DNA of 9,442 nt. It comes from Acidobacteriota bacterium (GTDB lineage: Bacteria; Acidobacteriota; Terriglobia; Terriglobales; Acidobacteriaceae). The notes under the pieces were generated by a model. The model had not been told where the DNA came from, searched no databases, and worked only from the letters and a program-made list of their open reading frames with translations. Location: positions 1-9,442 of the forward strand of contig JAJYAE010000166.1 in assembly GCA_021779695.1 (NCBI GenBank), written 5' to 3'. Made by a program: the position numbers and the translations under genes. Shown piece by piece: positions 6,511-9,442 of this stretch. The number at the start of each line of letters is the position of its first letter. The first letter of the stretch is position 1.

Positions 6511-6639
6511 CGAAGCTTCAGCCCCGGTATCGATGCGGCAGAGGCATGGCTTTTTGCGTGCTGCCTGAGTCCTGTAACCTGCGTCGCCCAGGGATTGAGC
6601 GAATCTCTCATTCCGACATATTTTCGGGGTCATAACGCG

Positions 6640-7536
6640 GTGAATCAAGCACTTCTCTCCACCAGCCTCGGTTCGATTCCACTCATTGGACGTGGCAAGG
6701 TCCGGGATCTCTATGCCGTCGAGGACAAGCTTCTCCTTGTCGCGACCGATCGGATCTCCGCCTTTGATCATGTTCTGGCGACGGGCATTCCGGGTAAAGG
6801 CAAGATCCTGACGCAGATCTCCCTCTTCTGGTTTGAGCTGATGGAGTCCATCGTTCCCAACCACCTTGTCACGGCAGACGTCAGGCAGTTCCCTGCCTCT
6901 CTTCATCCATTCAGGGATCAGTTGGAAGGCCGCTCAATGCTTGTTCAGCGCGCCAGAATGTTCCCCATCGAGTGCGTTGCGCGCGGCTATCTGGCCGGCT
7001 CGGGCTGGAAAGAGTATCGGGCTTCGCGCACGGTTTGTGGAATCCAGCTCCCCGAAGGTCTTCAGGACGGATCCCGTTTGCCCGAGCCCATCTTCACGCC
7101 TGCGACCAAGAGTCAGGATGGCGCGCACGACGAGAATATTGCCTTTACCCAGGCGCAAAGCCTGGTCGGAGCAGAGGCTGCTGCCGAGCTGCGCCGGCTC
7201 ACGCTGGAAATTTACTCTCGAGCATCACGCCATGCGGAAGAGCGAGGCCTGATCCTGGCGGACACCAAGTTCGAATTTGGAACAACTGATGCGGGTATCG
7301 TGCTTGCCGATGAAGTGCTTACTCCAGATTCGTCGCGTTTCTGGGATGCAGCGGCCTGGGCTCCCGGCGGCGCACAGCCTTCGTTCGACAAGCAGTATGT
7401 CCGAGACTACCTTGAGCAGATTCGCTGGAACAAGGAAGCGCCTGCGCCGAGTCTTCCGCCTGAGGTTGCGGAACAGACACAGGCGAAGTATCTGGAAGCA
7501 TACCGGCGACTCACCGGGAGATCCCTTGAAATCTAA
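6640..7536 (+). CDS. purC: Phosphoribosylaminoimidazole-succinocarboxamide (SAICAR) synthase
   Basis: PurC joins CAIR and aspartate using ATP to make SAICAR in purine synthesis. The protein has 298 residues from this start, matching the long form seen in yeast and actinobacteria rather than the roughly 240-residue E. coli form. Family motifs appear in order: GKVRDLY (19-25), VATDRISAFD (34-43), PIECVARGYLAGSGW (109-123), IFTPATK (151-157), HDENI (163-167), LADTKFEFG (206-214), LADEVLTPDSSRFW (222-235) and QPSFDKQYVRDYL (246-258). I chose GTG 6640 because homology begins near NQALLSTSL. A TTG at 6595 would add 15 residues, and its AGGG sits almost against the codon. GGGG (6626-6629) is a modest ribosome site for the GTG. 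No ATG is usable. cvpA follows after 17 bases, so this is the first gene of the operon. Confidence 0.95.
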   Translation: MNQALLSTSLGSIPLIGRGKVRDLYAVEDKLLLVATDRISAFDHVLATGIPGKGKILTQISLFWFELMESIVPNHLVTADVRQFPASLHPFRDQLEGRSMLVQRARMFPIECVARGYLAGSGWKEYRASRTVCGIQLPEGLQDGSRLPEPIFTPATKSQDGAHDENIAFTQAQSLVGAEAAAELRRLTLEIYSRASRHAEERGLILADTKFEFGTTDAGIVLADEVLTPDSSRFWDAAAWAPGGAQPSFDKQYVRDYLEQIRWNKEAPAPSLPPEVAEQTQAKYLEAYRRLTGRSLEI

Positions 7537-7553
7537 ACCGGAGGCTGCATCCC

Positions 7554-8117
7554 TTGACCGCCGTTGATTGGATCATTGTCGTGGTTTTGGCGGCAGCGAT
7601 GCTGGGTGGATTTCTGCAGGGATTCGTTCGTGCGATCTTCACCATGGGCGGGCTTCTGGCTGGCCTGATTCTTGCGGCGTGGAATTATCGAACCCTCGGA
7701 AACATGTTCAATCGGGCCATGCTGAACATGCGAATTGCGGATACATACGCGATTTCGCTGACCGTTGCGTTTCTTTCCATCACCCTCCTCATCACGCTCC
7801 TGGGTGGTCTGCTGGGCAGTGTCTTTTCCCGGATCCTGCATAAGATGGGACTGGGCTGTCTCGACAGAATCGTGGGTGCCGCGTTTGGATTACTTCAGGG
7901 TGCAGTCCTGGTGACTGTCGGCGTCGTGGTAACCGTGGCGTTTTATCCGAAGGAGCCGTGGTTGACCCAGTCGCGGTTGCCGAAGTATTTTTTTCAAGCC
8001 TGCCATCTGAGCACGCATGTGACACCCAATGATCTTTCAACGCGCATCCAGGATCAACTGAACAAGTTGGAGGAGTTGGCGCCGAGCTGGCTCCGCCAAA
8101 GCGAGCCTTCGCATTGA
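7554..8117 (+). CDS. cvpA: CvpA family inner-membrane protein
   Basis: This 187-residue protein has four predicted membrane segments at about residues 6-22, 27-44, 66-90 and 106-130, then a polar C-terminal tail. The pattern GFLQGFVRAIF after the first segment and LDRIVGAAFGLLQG before the fourth fits the CvpA/colicin V production family. In E. coli, cvpA lies beside purF and is needed for colicin V production; its molecular role is not settled. Here it follows purC by 17 bases, again linking it to purine genes. The start is TTG 7554, supported by GGAGG at 7540-7544 with a nine-base spacer and by the usual family N-terminus (TAVDWIIVVVL). The identity rests on topology and glycine pattern, not on catalytic residues. 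Confidence 0.85.
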   Translation: MTAVDWIIVVVLAAAMLGGFLQGFVRAIFTMGGLLAGLILAAWNYRTLGNMFNRAMLNMRIADTYAISLTVAFLSITLLITLLGGLLGSVFSRILHKMGLGCLDRIVGAAFGLLQGAVLVTVGVVVTVAFYPKEPWLTQSRLPKYFFQACHLSTHVTPNDLSTRIQDQLNKLEELAPSWLRQSEPSH

Positions 8118-8172
8118 AATTCGCAGTCATGCAGAACCCGAATGTGGCAAGCTATAAGAACGAGGCTGAGAC

Positions 8173-8460
8173 GTGAAACGAGAACTGGATATTCTGGTGA
8201 CCCAGATGCATTCAAGCGGCGTTCGCTACGAAGAAGCCGTGCGCGAATTCAAGAAGCAATACTTGCGCGAAGTGCTGTTGGCAAACCGTGGAAACCAGTG
8301 CAAGGCGGCTGAAGAGCTGGGCATGCATCGCAATACGCTGAGCCGCACCATGGCCGAGTTGGGCCTGAGCCTTGCGGAAGTGCGCGCCACGGTCAAGCGT
8401 CCTCCGCGCAGCGAACGTCCTGTATTTGGAGTGGTGCGCCAGGGATATCGCCAGGGCTAA
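8173..8460 (+). CDS. Small Fis-type helix-turn-helix DNA-binding protein
   Basis: This 95-residue protein has a Fis-type helix-turn-helix (HTH_8) in its middle. A helix YEEAVREFKKQYLREVLLA (19-37) is followed by the DNA-binding unit from about 41 to 63, with KAAEELGMHRNTLSRTM. This is the form found at the C-terminus of NtrC-type activators and in Fis. No AAA+ or receiver domain is attached. The tail after residue 72 is basic (VKRPPRSERP). The start is GTG 8173 with GAGG (8162-8165) seven bases upstream. It lies 55 bases after cvpA and 15 before the HAD gene, inside the purC operon. It could act as a small nucleoid-associated protein or a local regulator. No target can be read from the sequence. 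Confidence 0.85.
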   Translation: MKRELDILVTQMHSSGVRYEEAVREFKKQYLREVLLANRGNQCKAAEELGMHRNTLSRTMAELGLSLAEVRATVKRPPRSERPVFGVVRQGYRQG

Positions 8461-8475
8461 TCCTCCTTACAGGTG

Positions 8476-9213
8476 ATGCAGACCATCCACCAAGATTCAG
8501 AAGCGCGCGTATATATCCGTCCCGGGTTTGACTGGGATCGGCAGAGTGCGTACCTGTTCGATATTGACGGTACCTTGCTGCGAAGCCGCGACCGCGTTCA
8601 CTTTGAGTCGATCCCTGCGGGAGTGCTTCATGTGACCGGCCACAGCATTACGCTGGATGGTGTTGCGGTTCACGGCAGCACTGACACGGCGATTCTGCGC
8701 GAGGCTTGTGAAAAGGCCGGAATACCTTCTGAAGTGCTGGAGCCGCAGGTTGCGGCAATCCTCGAAGCAATGTGCAGGCATGTGACAGACCGCCGCCACG
8801 AGTTACAGCCTTACCTGATGCCAGGAGTCCACGAAGTTCTCCATCATCTCGCACGCCGCGGAGCAATACTCGGCGTCGCCACTGGAAATCTGGAAGCGAT
8901 TGGATGGATCAAGCTTGAGAAAGCAGGCCTGCGGGAGTGGTTCAGGTTTGGCGGCTTTAGTGATCATGCACCTGTTCGTGCCAGATTGATTGAGCGCGCT
9001 GCGCGCAAAGCACAAATGCTTGGAGCCGACATGGCAGGCGTCTGCGTGGTAGGCGATACGCCGCGGGACATCGAGGCTGCGCGCGCCAACAGCCTGCCCG
9101 TGATTGCTGTGGCTACGGGAAACTTTAGTTTTGCGGAATTGATGCACCATGAACCGACGGCGTGTGCATCGAGCCTGGCTGACCTCCTGGCCGCCGAGGA
9201 GAACACCCCGTGA
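8476..9213 (+). CDS. HAD-superfamily phosphatase (phosphoglycolate phosphatase-like)
   Basis: This soluble HAD hydrolase has about 245 residues. Numbered from the GTG at 8473, motif I is FDIDGTLL with nucleophile Asp30 and acid/base Asp32. Motif II is the Thr of GVATGN (Thr137). Motif IV is VVGDTPRDIEAAR with Asp195 and Asp199. A helical C1-type cap lies between motifs I and II (about 44-115). A motif III lysine is not clear: Lys147 or Lys150 are possible, while the family region after FSDHAPVRA carries Arg instead. Resemblance is to Gph-like phosphatases, but the substrate cannot be told. ATG 8476 is used; GTG 8473 is directly adjacent and equally possible. The ribosome site is poor: an AGG touches the start, and TCCTCC (8461-8466) is the anti-Shine-Dalgarno sense. 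Coupling to the upstream gene, 15 bases away, may matter. Confidence 0.88.
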   Translation: MQTIHQDSEARVYIRPGFDWDRQSAYLFDIDGTLLRSRDRVHFESIPAGVLHVTGHSITLDGVAVHGSTDTAILREACEKAGIPSEVLEPQVAAILEAMCRHVTDRRHELQPYLMPGVHEVLHHLARRGAILGVATGNLEAIGWIKLEKAGLREWFRFGGFSDHAPVRARLIERAARKAQMLGADMAGVCVVGDTPRDIEAARANSLPVIAVATGNFSFAELMHHEPTACASSLADLLAAEENTP

Positions 9214-9442
9214 GATCTCTGCGTTGCCATTCCATCCCCTGCTCGCTTCTGGCCCTTCTGATTGCAGTTGGCGGCATGGGCACGCGCACGGCAACCGCCT
9301 CGACCTGCGCATCTCCGACAAGCGACTCTGCGGGGATGCTTGATCAGGCCGGTGAGGGAGATACGTCTGCGAGTAGCTCTCCGAGTGTGAGCCGCAAAGA
9401 CCAGCGACGCGCGGCCCGACTCTACCTTCTGGCTTTGAGACT
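9210..9442 (+). CDS. Exported protein, N-terminal part (runs off the window)
   Basis: This partial gene shows 77 codons with no stop before the window ends. GTG 9210 overlaps the HAD stop in a GTGA of four bases. AGGAG (9197-9201) sits eight bases upstream, the best ribosome site in the operon, so translational coupling is likely. The N-terminus reads as a signal peptide: RSLRCHS, hydrophobic IPCSLLALLIAVGGMG, then a cleavage-like TATA-S around residues 27-31. A Ser/Gly/Asp-rich linker follows, then KDQRRAARLYLLALR near the edge, which looks like the first helix of a repeat such as TPR. That last point is inference. The mature protein would lie outside the cytoplasmic membrane. Confidence 0.75.
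   Translation, partial: MRSLRCHSIPCSLLALLIAVGGMGTRTATASTCASPTSDSAGMLDQAGEGDTSASSSPSVSRKDQRRAARLYLLALR

Noticed and set aside
6024..6611. 195-residue minus-strand frame crossing the gap left of purC
   Set aside because: It runs through all three inverted repeats and overlaps the CPBP start. Its translation is low in complexity and I see no domain. A genome-repeat origin is more likely than a gene.
6517..6639. Purine riboswitch in the purC leader
   Set aside because: I can see only a short GGCAG/CTGCC pairing. None of the conserved cores of known purine-related riboswitches is recognisable.
8114..8158. Internal promoter for the Fis-type gene (TTGAAA at 8114 and TATAAG at 8153)
   Set aside because: The two elements are 33 bases apart. 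The best -35 at correct spacing matches only three of six, and the implied start would cut off the GAGG ribosome site.

Overview
The window is an ordinary stretch of chromosome from a bacterium of moderately high GC content. The most likely source is an acidobacterium of the Terriglobia type. This rests on an enlarged SMC protein with a charged insert in its head, a PurC of the roughly 300-residue type, and a run purC / cvpA / small Fis-type HTH gene / HAD phosphatase. That assignment is inference from remembered family features, not from a search. There is no CRISPR array, tRNA, rRNA, transposase or phage gene, and I see no defence island.

Left part (1-1430): a LysR-type peroxide sensor of the OxyR class (283-1185) carries both redox cysteines. 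A degenerate OxyR-like tetrad site lies directly before its start. The 245-base gap after oxyR holds two facing DnaA boxes, a short inverted repeat and a good sigma70-type promoter, all pointing to smc.

Centre (1431-6084): smc encodes the chromosome-condensing ATPase, with both half-ATPase motifs, a hinge and long coiled-coil arms. Its 3' end overlaps by 41 bases the 3' end of a convergent CPBP-family membrane protein gene (5203-6084, minus strand), which lacks some of the usual protease residues.

The 555-base gap at 6085-6639 has no gene I can support. It holds three inverted repeats in a row: a simple hairpin, a terminator-like hairpin reading toward the CPBP gene, and a long REP-like hairpin. 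It also holds two candidate promoters for the genes on its right.

Right part (6640-9442): five closely packed plus-strand genes look like one operon. They are purC (purine synthesis), cvpA (inner-membrane protein), a small Fis-type DNA-binding protein, a HAD phosphatase, and the start of a secreted protein that overlaps the HAD stop by four bases and runs off the window. Four of the five starts are GTG or TTG. The first two genes tie the operon to purine supply; the roles of the rest are not readable from sequence alone.
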